IMG/VR virus record: IMGVR_UViG_3300005253_000047
Coordinates: 1-47,681 of that record
Strand: one strand, 5' to 3'
Length of the DNA: 47,681 nt
DNA from: a virus
In this document: piece after piece, positions 6,742 to 13,271 of the stretch
How the letters are laid out: each line of letters begins with the position of its first letter
Numbering within the stretch: position 1 is the stretch's first letter
Program-made: the position numbers and the translations under genes
Notes under the pieces: model-generated
What the model was told of the DNA's origin: nothing
Databases searched by the model: none
Seen by the model: only the letters and a program-made list of their open reading frames with translations

Positions 6742-7461
6742 ATGCCAGCAGTATGGAATGATGACGACTTTACCGAGGGAGGTCTAGCCAGCGTTATAGA
6801 ATTCATTGGCAAGATGACCGGCCTTGATGAGGATGTCGAGGGCCAATACGGTGACCAAATCGAACTTCACTTCGAGGATGTGGAAATCGTTGAGGCTGGT
6901 GACGGTGTCACCCTTGATGAGGGCCGCTTAACCTCCTGGGTGAGTCAGTCCAACAAAAAGAACTCCACCAACGGGCGCATGTTCGCGGACTGGATAGAGT
7001 TCGCCAAGGCGCACGACATGGGACCACTCCCATCGTGTTTCTTCGGTGTTCTCATGCGGTACAAGAAAGCCACTTACGAATTCGGCCAGGACATGAACCC
7101 CGGTCGGGCTTTCATTCCGGTCGAAGTCATCGAAGAAGGCGGTAAGAAAACCAAGGCCAAGAAATCCGGCGCCAAAGCTTCGGCGAAACCCGCCAAGTCT
7201 GACCCACCTCCCGCAGAGGAGGATGACGACGAAGGCAACGGTGTCCCCGAGGTACTGGTTGAGGCCATCCATAAAACCATCGGCGAAGATGGTGCTACCC
7301 AAGAGATGATTCGTCGGGTCATCAAACAAAAGGCCGTACTGCGTAAAGCACTGGCTGAGTTTGGTGAACTTGGCGCTCTTCTCACGGCGATGGAAGATAC
7401 CATTGACGAGGACGAAGGCACCTACACCCGCGTTGAGGCCGACGAGGACGACCCCGTTTAG
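6742..7461 (+). CDS. Putative single-stranded DNA-binding protein
   Basis: 239 residues. Residues about 1-130 form a beta-rich domain; then a lysine/alanine-rich linker, a short helical domain (about 170-215) and a very acidic C-terminus ending EADEDDPV. An OB-like domain plus acidic tail is the architecture of SSB proteins, which coat ssDNA and recruit partners through the tail. Own promoter, strong ribosome site (AGGAGAGAAC) and a terminator behind it suggest high expression. No sequence motif proves the assignment. Confidence 0.45.
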   Translation: MPAVWNDDDFTEGGLASVIEFIGKMTGLDEDVEGQYGDQIELHFEDVEIVEAGDGVTLDEGRLTSWVSQSNKKNSTNGRMFADWIEFAKAHDMGPLPSCFFGVLMRYKKATYEFGQDMNPGRAFIPVEVIEEGGKKTKAKKSGAKASAKPAKSDPPPAEEDDDEGNGVPEVLVEAIHKTIGEDGATQEMIRRVIKQKAVLRKALAEFGELGALLTAMEDTIDEDEGTYTRVEADEDDPV

Positions 7462-7533
7462 GGTGTCGAGGGCGGAAAGCGTAGAGCCCGGTACCAGGAC
7501 TACGTAAGCAGTCCGGCCCTAATCCTGGGTGTT

Positions 7534-7544
7534 GGGAGGGGGAG
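7534..7544 (+). repeat. GGGAGGGGGAG motif copy 2
   Basis: Exact 11-mer on the plus strand, intergenic. Confidence 0.9.
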
Positions 7545-7565
7545 ATGCCAAGCCTTCCCCTCCCT
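7534..7565 (+). terminator. Hairpin terminator containing the GGGAGGGGGAG motif
   Basis: GGGAGGGG (7534-7541) pairs perfectly with CCCCTCCC (7557-7564) across a 15-base loop, followed by TCTTGTT. It ends the SSB-like transcription unit. The left arm is a GGGAGGGGGAG motif copy. Confidence 0.55.
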
Positions 7566-7569
7566 CTTG

Positions 7570-7587
7570 TTAAGGTACAGACCTCAA
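7570..7587. promoter_or_regulatory. 18-bp palindromic site 2
   Basis: TTAAGGTACAGACCTCAA, 16 bases upstream of the gene at 7604. Confidence 0.75.
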
Positions 7588-7603
7588 TAAAAGGAGACCA
7601 GTA

Positions 7604-7864
7604 ATGGAAAACACAGTCACAGGAACTCAAGAACTGGCTCAGAGAGCCAATGCGATACACGACCGCATAGCCCATGCCGTGACTCAAATTCATGCTATCG
7701 CGGACCACCTCTTGGGAGTCGTACCCCCTGCGGCCCAGTCCCAAGACCAAGGTGTCATGGAGCATCCAGGATGGTACGAGGAAATGCTCGGTTTTTACGA
7801 CGGGCAATCCCAAAGTATGACTGCTTTAGAGCAGGGCATCGACCGGCTCCGTACCTTCATCTAA
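7604..7864 (+). CDS. Hypothetical helical protein
   Basis: 86 residues, unrecognised; His/Ala/Gln-rich helical pattern. Strong ribosome site AAGGAGACC. It is the first gene after the terminator and palindromic site 2, so it may be controlled by that site. Confidence 0.65.
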   Translation: MENTVTGTQELAQRANAIHDRIAHAVTQIHAIADHLLGVVPPAAQSQDQGVMEHPGWYEEMLGFYDGQSQSMTALEQGIDRLRTFI

Positions 7865-8058
7865 ACTACCACGCGAAAGCTGTCTGTGGTAGTCAGCTTA
7901 GGAGAGTCTCGGACAGGGACCACACCCGATGCAGTGTTCGAGCATACCGGCCTCATAAGCCGGAGGAACGAAGGCTCTCCGATGCCGCGTAAGACGCATA
8001 ATCAACATGCGGTGGTTGTAAGATTGCGAGACGCGGCGAGGAATTATCAGAAATTATT
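7865..8058 (+). other. Intergenic region with two hairpins and a possible tiny gene
   Basis: Contains CTACCAC (7866-7872) paired with GTGGTAG (7886-7892), and a perfect 5-bp stem at 7947-7963 whose loop, CTCATAA, equals an elongator Met tRNA anticodon loop. A 29-codon frame from ATG 7982 to the stop at 8071 reads as a plausible small basic peptide but has only a distant GGAGG. No complete tRNA can be folded here. Confidence 0.35.
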
Positions 8059-8442
8059 ATGGGAACACTAGGTTGGAGGAAATACGGGTCAGACGAGGCC
8101 CGAGACGAAGCGCGGCGTCAACGTTATCGAAGCCGATACGCTTGTATATCTAGTGACGAGCGGGAAAAGCGGCGTGACTATGGTCGAGAATTTCGACGAG
8201 AACTTCGGCGACGTGCGCTTCAGGTTCTTGGTGGGAAGTGCAAAAGATGTGGATTCGGTGATGAACGAGCCCTTCAGATAGACCATATCGAGGGTGGTGG
8301 GCGCCAAGAACATGCTGATATAGGTGCACGAGGAATATTACGGTCAGTTCTGATTAACCCAGTACCCTACCAACTCCTCTGCGCCAATTGCAACTGGATT
8401 AAACGAGCCGAGAACGGAGAAGAACATCGTGAAGGTTTATGA
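8059..8442 (+). CDS. HNH endonuclease
   Basis: 127 residues. A long basic N-terminal region (residues 10-55) is followed by CKRCGFGD, LQIDHIEGGGRQEH and LLCANCNWIK, the CxxC-DH-CxxC pattern of HNH nucleases with a structural zinc. It is distinct from the endonuclease VII-type gene at 1866. The weak upstream ribosome site and intergenic setting fit a mobile HNH gene. The next gene overlaps its end. Confidence 0.85.
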   Translation: MGTLGWRKYGSDEARDEARRQRYRSRYACISSDEREKRRDYGREFRRELRRRALQVLGGKCKRCGFGDERALQIDHIEGGGRQEHADIGARGILRSVLINPVPYQLLCANCNWIKRAENGEEHREGL

Positions 8443-9139
8443 AAACGCCCGAATGACAGATTGGGCCATCAAGCAGGTGGGCAAGAAGATGCTGGTAAAC
8501 CAGGCTCGGACCGGTCCGTTTCACGCCAGCGAAATCTACTCTTGCTTCCGGCGTGTGTTCCTTAACCGGACAAATCCTCATCAGTACGATGCCAAGACTA
8601 TCCTGATATTCGCACTGGGCTTCGCCATGCAGGAGTGGTTCTTTGGTCCCGAGGATGAGGGTGAAGAAATCAACGGCGTCGTCTTCTCGCCCGACCGCAT
8701 GGTCGAAGACAACGTGCTGGAGTTCAAGACTACTCGACGCTCATACGAGACCTACGCCAAGGATGCGAATGGAAAGATGGACAAGACCGTACCCAAGGTC
8801 AAGTTCAACCTAGAGGCTAACGAGTCCTGGATTACCCGGACCGGCGCTTACTGTGCTGAGTTTGGGGTAAACAAGGCACATATTCTCGTGTTCTTTCTAT
8901 TCCAGAATGACCTCCGCGCATGGACGCTTGAGTTCACAGACCAAGAACTCGACTTCATCCGTAAGGAAGTGGAGGAGCGTCGAGTTGAACTGACCGCAGC
9001 CTTCGAGAAGGCCAGTAAACCCAAGGGCAAACCGCCCTTAGTCCAGACCCGCACGGGTGACTGGGAGTGTCGCATGTGTCCCTACCTTGACAAGTGCTTG
9101 ACTGAACTCAAGAAAGATGGATGGCAGGAGGAAGACTGA
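8429..9139 (+). CDS. Cas4/RecB-like PD-(D/E)XK exonuclease with probable Fe-S cluster
   Basis: 236 residues from GTG. Nuclease core: VEDNVLEFKTTRRS supplies Asp, Glu and Lys of the PD-(D/E)XK fold. One cysteine in YSCFRR near the N-terminus and three in CRMCPYLDKC at the C-terminus match the four-cysteine Fe-S arrangement of Cas4/AddB-type nucleases. No CRISPR array or other cas gene is present, so recombination-linked end resection is the likely role, with the adjacent RecA-like ATPase. A start at ATG 8453 is possible but lacks a ribosome site. Confidence 0.85.
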   Translation: MKVYENARMTDWAIKQVGKKMLVNQARTGPFHASEIYSCFRRVFLNRTNPHQYDAKTILIFALGFAMQEWFFGPEDEGEEINGVVFSPDRMVEDNVLEFKTTRRSYETYAKDANGKMDKTVPKVKFNLEANESWITRTGAYCAEFGVNKAHILVFFLFQNDLRAWTLEFTDQELDFIRKEVEERRVELTAAFEKASKPKGKPPLVQTRTGDWECRMCPYLDKCLTELKKDGWQEED

Positions 9140-9978
9140 TGCCAGACGACCTAAATTTGGCGTTGGACCGGGAAGTAATCTTAGTTGGTGGTGGACCCAG
9201 TACCGGCAAGTCTCTTAGCATCGTCAAGTTGGCTCTGACCGGCCTCGAAGAGGGATTCAATGTAGTGGTCATCGACCGGGACCGAGGCGTAGCCAAAGCA
9301 GTTAAAGAATTGTGTGGCCGAAAAGCGCCGGATAACATGGACTACTTCATCGCCAAAACCTGGGATGACGTAACTGCCGGGATGGACCACGCCTTCGCCA
9401 ATCTGGAGGCTGGAGACTGGCTCTGCTTTGATATGCTGGGCGCCCTTTGGGACTTGGCTCAAGATGAGTTCACTCGTATGGTCTACAAGGAGGGGTCAAC
9501 CGAGAAAATCCTGGCTCTTCGTATGGAGGCTGAAGCGGTGGTCCGAAAGCACGGTGGGAAAGACGCCGCCAAGGACCGGGCCAAGGGTGTAGGGTTCGAG
9601 GGTCTCGAAGGCCGGTATGACTGGCCTCTCATCAAAAAGATGCACAATGGTGACGTTCGGGACCATGCTATCCTCGATGGGGACTTCAATGTCCTATCTA
9701 CCACCACCATGACTCCTCTTCAGGATGGACAGGGTGACAAGGACAAGTGGCCAATGTTCGCCTCGTTGGGGCGCCGCCCGGAGGGTGAGAAGAACAACGT
9801 GCATAAGCATGACACCTTTCTATTGGCGAAGCAAATGGACAGCCAGTGGACTTGGTCTACACTCCTTGGAGAAGGTCAGGGCAAGGACCGAGGTCGGGAA
9901 CTGGTACGCAACGTGGATTACACAGGTCAAGGCATAGTGGAATCCTACCTGGAGTATCATGCCGAGGACGAAGAGTGA
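9139..9978 (+). CDS. RecA-like AAA ATPase (phage recombinase/Sak4-like)
   Basis: 279 residues from ATG 9139, chosen because GGCAGGAGGAAGACTG lies just upstream and the ATG overlaps the previous stop (TGATG). Walker A is GGGPSTGKS at about residues 18-26; a Walker B-like LCFDML lies near 99. The layout resembles phage RecA-fold ATPases such as Sak4 that anneal or exchange strands. Placement between a RecB-like and an ERCC4-type nuclease supports a recombination or replication-restart role. The acidic C-terminus may contact an SSB partner. Confidence 0.78.
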   Translation: MPDDLNLALDREVILVGGGPSTGKSLSIVKLALTGLEEGFNVVVIDRDRGVAKAVKELCGRKAPDNMDYFIAKTWDDVTAGMDHAFANLEAGDWLCFDMLGALWDLAQDEFTRMVYKEGSTEKILALRMEAEAVVRKHGGKDAAKDRAKGVGFEGLEGRYDWPLIKKMHNGDVRDHAILDGDFNVLSTTTMTPLQDGQGDKDKWPMFASLGRRPEGEKNNVHKHDTFLLAKQMDSQWTWSTLLGEGQGKDRGRELVRNVDYTGQGIVESYLEYHAEDEE

Positions 9979-10226
9979 TGGACTTTTTACTGGGTCTCCT
10001 AACCTGGACGATGGGCATTTCTTTGTGGGCCTCTATCCAGGCTCTCGTTGGGATGTATTTCCTGACTAACCTGAAGAACCGATGGGGTTGCCTAATTAGC
10101 TTGACCAACCAGGTTCCGTGGGTTATCCTGGCCTTCATGGTTGGAACCTACGGTACTCTTCTACTCAGTGGTGCTATGATTTTCATCACTGTCCGGGGTT
10201 GGCTCCGATGGAACAAGAATGTTTGA
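9978..10226 (+). CDS. Two-helix membrane protein, holin candidate
   Basis: 82 residues, ATG in a TGATG overlap. Two hydrophobic segments (about residues 2-30 and 45-73) are separated by a short polar stretch with KNRWG, and the C-terminus is basic. Size and topology are like class II holins, but many phage membrane proteins look alike and the recombination-gene setting is unusual for lysis. Confidence 0.55.
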   Translation: MDFLLGLLTWTMGISLWASIQALVGMYFLTNLKNRWGCLISLTNQVPWVILAFMVGTYGTLLLSGAMIFITVRGWLRWNKNV

Positions 10227-10974
10227 CATCACAGTTGATACCCGAGAGGTCAATGCGAAATCTAATGCGGCTCTCATCCCGGACCTCAAAGACCTGGGTC
10301 TTAGTGTCGACAAGCAACAACTTGATGTGGGTGACTACATACTGCACGACGCCGAGGGTGAAATCTCCCTGGTGACTCGTAAGGCCGGTGACCTATACAC
10401 CTCCATTTTCGACGGCCACTTCGCTGACGAACTGAACCGGTGTATGAAACTCATTGAGTCTCTCGGGGGCCGGGGTAAACTGTTCTGGATACAGGAGGGA
10501 TTATGGTCGACAGTGTATCCCAATGGTGGGAAGGGGGGGATGGATTACTTCAAGCGTTCCGGTCCCAAATGGTTTCGCTCGACCTTTCACAACGGCTCCT
10601 CCGAGAAGGTCTATTCCAACGTCCAACTTTCCCTTACGATGGCCGGGATAATCTTCCTCTCAACTGGAACTCTACACGAGACGGCGCTGATGCTGGCGGC
10701 GATACACGAGAGGGGACAGCAGGGATGGCCCAGCAAGTTAACGTCATCCTTGAGACGACCACAATTACGGTGGTCCGAAGACAGCCGGGTACAGAGGTTG
10801 ATGTCGATATGGCCACACTTGCAAGAAGCATCAGCGACCGCATTGATTCACGAATTCTCGTCGGTCTTCGCTATCTGTTCGCTGGCGATGCACCCTTCCG
10901 ACTACAAGAAACTCCTCGTCGTTCAGGGTATTGGCAAGAAAGGTTTATCCAACTTCCAGGAGGCTCTTAGTTGA
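10219..10974 (+). CDS. ERCC4-type structure-specific nuclease with altered motif
   Basis: 251 residues. N-terminal VDTRE, then VGDYIL and VTRKAGDLYTSIFDGHFADE follow the XPF/Mus81 nuclease pattern VDxRE-GDY-ERKxxxD, and LLVVQGIGKKGL near the C-terminus looks like a helix-hairpin-helix. The expected ERK glutamate is threonine here (TRK), so catalysis may be changed. Such proteins cut branched or flap DNA during replication and recombination. Confidence 0.75.
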   Translation: MFDITVDTREVNAKSNAALIPDLKDLGLSVDKQQLDVGDYILHDAEGEISLVTRKAGDLYTSIFDGHFADELNRCMKLIESLGGRGKLFWIQEGLWSTVYPNGGKGGMDYFKRSGPKWFRSTFHNGSSEKVYSNVQLSLTMAGIIFLSTGTLHETALMLAAIHERGQQGWPSKLTSSLRRPQLRWSEDSRVQRLMSIWPHLQEASATALIHEFSSVFAICSLAMHPSDYKKLLVVQGIGKKGLSNFQEALS

Positions 10975-11318
10975 GTGAGGCACAAAAGTTTGATGTTGAT
11001 AAGCCTCCTTTAGGACTACTATCTCGGATAGCTCTTGAAGAGACAGCCCAGGTTCTGGCCTTTGGCGCCTACAAGTATGGTCGAGATAACTGGCGTGGTG
11101 GGGTGAATTGGCAACGTTACATCGACGCGGCACTTCGACATATCATGGCATTTGCTGAGGGTGAAGATTTGGACCCCGAATCAGGATTGTCGCACATGGC
11201 TCATGCAGCCTGTTGTATCATGTTCTTATTGGAATACGCGAAGACTCACCCCGAGTTCGACAACCGGTATAAGGTATATACCTCAACCGAGGAGGACACT
11301 GATGGAACCCAAGACTAA
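10971..11318 (+). CDS. dATP/dGTP diphosphohydrolase N-terminal family protein (DUF5664-like)
   Basis: 115 residues from TTG overlapping the previous TGA. KFDVDKPPLGLL, LAFGAYKYGRDNWRGG, AALRHIMAF and GEDLDPESGLSHMAHA match the phage family annotated as dATP/dGTP diphosphohydrolase, N-terminal. It probably hydrolyses purine dNTPs or helps a partner do so. The other genes for diaminopurine genomes (PurZ, DatZ) are not present. Confidence 0.75.
   Translation: MSEAQKFDVDKPPLGLLSRIALEETAQVLAFGAYKYGRDNWRGGVNWQRYIDAALRHIMAFAEGEDLDPESGLSHMAHAACCIMFLLEYAKTHPEFDNRYKVYTSTEEDTDGTQD
11269..11286. promoter_or_regulatory. 18-bp palindromic site 3
   Basis: ATAAGGTATATACCTCAA, in the 3' end of the preceding gene and 15 bases before the MazG-like start. 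Confidence 0.7.
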
Positions 11319-11703
11319 AAAATCAACTCGTGCACAGGCGATCAAGGATGCTTACTCTGAAGGATTTTTAGTAGGTAGTCAGGAGACCTCAGTTCTTGGT
11401 CCACTGCAACCTATCTGGGATGCGTGGCGTAAGCATGATGAGTTCATTGACGGCATCCCTAATATCTATTTCCAGACCGTCATCGCTATCCAGTTCAATG
11501 AGATTGATGACCATGTTGAAGCTGGACACCCACCCGAGAAGATTGACAACGAGATAGTGGATGTCATGTCTATCTGTCTGAATTGGCTCCGGTCTCGTGG
11601 CAAGGATGACAAGGGCGTAGCCGCTGCCATCGAAGCTCGGCTGACCCGGTATGCCGACACGCAGGGTATCATCGACAAATATGCACGGGAGTACGGGCTA
11701 TGA
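11302..11703 (+). CDS. MazG-like nucleotide pyrophosphohydrolase
   Basis: 133 residues from ATG 11302. The segment FNEIDDHVEAG, then DNEIVDVMSICLNWL about 20 residues on, resembles the metal-binding ExxE...ExxD arrangement of all-alpha NTP pyrophosphohydrolases. It lies beside the dATP/dGTP hydrolase-like gene, so control of nucleotide pools during replication is likely. The exact substrate is unknown. Stop overlaps the next ATG (ATGA). Confidence 0.6.
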   Translation: MEPKTKKSTRAQAIKDAYSEGFLVGSQETSVLGPLQPIWDAWRKHDEFIDGIPNIYFQTVIAIQFNEIDDHVEAGHPPEKIDNEIVDVMSICLNWLRSRGKDDKGVAAAIEARLTRYADTQGIIDKYAREYGL

Positions 11704-11969
11704 GTAATGATTCGGGACAGTGGGACGGCGAGACCCTTCAACGTAAGGGTAGTCTATACAACTCTTTAAGAGGTATAACTCCTGATGGGGGCCGACCTCG
11801 TGAAGAGCCATTTCGGAACTTCGGTGGTTGGAAATGTCAGAACTGTGGTAGTGGAAACACTGTCATCGAAGGGTATGACTCCGGTCCCGAGGGCTACTGC
11901 ATGACCTGTACCCGGTACATCCCAATTCCCAAGGAGAATCGTCTTGCTTACTCTCGACACTCTCGCTAG
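11700..11969 (+). CDS. Zinc-ribbon hypothetical protein
   Basis: 89 residues, unrecognised. WKCQNCGSGN and GYCMTCTRYI form a two-CxxC zinc ribbon at about residues 44-75. Its 3' end carries the AAGGAG ribosome site of the glycosylase gene. Confidence 0.65.
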   Translation: MSNDSGQWDGETLQRKGSLYNSLRGITPDGGRPREEPFRNFGGWKCQNCGSGNTVIEGYDSGPEGYCMTCTRYIPIPKENRLAYSRHSR

Positions 11970-12549
11970 TTATGTTCGGGACTGCACTGACTGTCCTCTT
12001 CATCGCAAGTGTCGACGCCGGATACCTGGTGTCGGGAGGGGGAGCGCCCGAATCATGGTTGTTGGTCAGGCCGGGGGAATCGAAGAGGACTCCGAGGGTC
12101 TTCCATGGATAGGACAGGCTGGGCAGTGGCTTACTTCCCTTCTTGATATCATGGGTCTTCACTCCAGCACTATTTACTGGACCAATATCATCAAGTGCTT
12201 TCCTGGTCGGAAGAGAGGCAAGGGTGGTGGTGACAACGAGCCTCCGCCGTATGCTGTGGAAGCGTGCCAGGGCTATCTCATTGAGGAGATGCGCCTGGTT
12301 GACCCAGACATCATCGTCGCGGTCGGCGCCTTCGCTATGAAGTGGTTTGGTATCAAGGGCGGCATCAAGATTAACTCGGGCCGCGTCTTTGATACCAAGT
12401 ATGGCCGGGTCATCCCCATCTTGCACCCGGCTGGTATCTTCCGTCACATGGCGGATGCCCCTATGCTACCAACCGCGTTGCACTCCATCCTGACTCAGTT
12501 GGCGGACCCCATTGAGCCGCCCAAGTTCGTGGAGGCTACCAAGTGGTAA
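11944..12549 (+). CDS. Uracil-DNA glycosylase, family 4 (Fe-S type)
   Basis: 201 residues, TTG start supported by AAGGAGAATCGTC. Excises uracil from DNA. VVGQAGGIEEDSEGLPWIGQ matches the family 4 active-site motif, and ILHPAG matches the second catalytic motif. Cysteines in CTDCPL, NIIKCFP and EACQGYL fit the four ligands of the Fe-S cluster. The presence of a phage UDG argues that the genome does not contain uracil in place of thymine. Confidence 0.92.
   Translation: MLTLDTLASYVRDCTDCPLHRKCRRRIPGVGRGSARIMVVGQAGGIEEDSEGLPWIGQAGQWLTSLLDIMGLHSSTIYWTNIIKCFPGRKRGKGGGDNEPPPYAVEACQGYLIEEMRLVDPDIIVAVGAFAMKWFGIKGGIKINSGRVFDTKYGRVIPILHPAGIFRHMADAPMLPTALHSILTQLADPIEPPKFVEATKW
12034..12044 (+). repeat. 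GGGAGGGGGAG motif copy 3
   Basis: Exact plus-strand 11-mer in the glycosylase gene, starting at codon position 1. Confidence 0.9.
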
Positions 12550-12812
12550 CTCGAGTTGTCCACTGCAAACGAGAGGCCTACGATATTCTTATTGACCGAA
12601 GCACTGAGATGGGTAACCCATTTAGAATTGGACGTGATGGCACACGGAAAGAGGTTATTGCCAAGTACCGTGAATGGGCACCCAAACAACCGTGGTTTCA
12701 GTTGGCACTTAAACGAATCCGAGGGAAGATAATTGGTTGCTGGTGTGCTCCTCGGCCATGTCATGGCGACATATTGGCAGAGTTCGCCGATATGGAGGCT
12801 GACCAATGGTGA
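12543..12812 (+). CDS. DUF4326 protein
   Basis: 89 residues, GTG start overlapping the glycosylase stop. MGNPFRIGRDGTRKEVI and IIGCWCAPRPCHGDIL are the conserved blocks of DUF4326, a small phage and bacterial family of unknown function with conserved cysteines and a histidine suggestive of metal binding or catalysis. Confidence 0.85.
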   Translation: MVTRVVHCKREAYDILIDRSTEMGNPFRIGRDGTRKEVIAKYREWAPKQPWFQLALKRIRGKIIGCWCAPRPCHGDILAEFADMEADQW

Positions 12813-13072
12813 TGTGTAGCATCAAGGACTACCCTCTTCGAGCGTATATGCAAGGGGAACTGAAGGTGGCACGACAGAGATTACAGGACCACATGCCGGG
12901 GTGCTACATATCCAGTTGTCTGAGACACGGGACCATCCGCTGTAGTCACGGAATTGAGTGGAGTACGTTCATTCTCCTATGGCCTGACCTCGATTGGAAA
13001 TTGGTAGGGGGTCTTCACGATAGGATGGTAGAGTCTACAGATACGGAGGCCGACACATGGACCCGAGACTGA
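12806..13072 (+). CDS. Hypothetical cysteine-containing protein
   Basis: 88 residues, unrecognised. Cysteines in PGCYISSC and IRCSHG may bind metal. ATG 12806 is eight bases after GGAGG; ATG 12812 would form a TGATG junction instead. Its end overlaps the gene at 13057. Confidence 0.6.
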   Translation: MVMCSIKDYPLRAYMQGELKVARQRLQDHMPGCYISSCLRHGTIRCSHGIEWSTFILLWPDLDWKLVGGLHDRMVESTDTEADTWTRD

Positions 13073-13251
13073 CGGATGAAGAGATAGCCGCCGCGCTGGA
13101 ATTGGGAGGTAGGCTAGATACGGTAGTCAAAGGGCGTGACCGAATCGTAGTCCACGCCGCTACCCGGAAGGCGCTGACGTGGGCTGCTAAGGAATTCAAT
13201 GACCATTCAACGAATCATAATCGGCGCACCATGGTAAATTTGGGAATCTAA
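13057..13251 (+). CDS. Truncated paralogue of the gene at 4948
   Basis: 64 residues. DPRLTDEE and TRKALTWA match the 91-residue paralogue. The homologous C-terminal PWE motif lies just after the TAA stop, so the gene appears cut short by a nonsense change and an internal deletion. Function unknown. Confidence 0.5.
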   Translation: MDPRLTDEEIAAALELGGRLDTVVKGRDRIVVHAATRKALTWAAKEFNDHSTNHNRRTMVNLGI

Positions 13252-13271
13252 CCCTGGGAGGATGGTGCGGA

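Noticed and set aside
7382-7813. 143-codon minus-strand frame over the SSB-like gene end and terminator
   Set aside because: Shadow of plus-strand genes; it crosses a promoter-proximal palindrome and terminator and has no ribosome site.
7902-7980. Possible tRNA-Met around the CTCATAA loop hairpin
   Set aside because: A D-arm-like ATGC/GCAT and the anticodon arm are present, but no T arm and no matching acceptor at the required spacing. GGAGAG/CTCTCC ends lie too far on the 5' side.
8429-9139. CRISPR-associated Cas4
   Set aside because: No repeat-spacer array and no other cas genes; neighbours are recombination genes.
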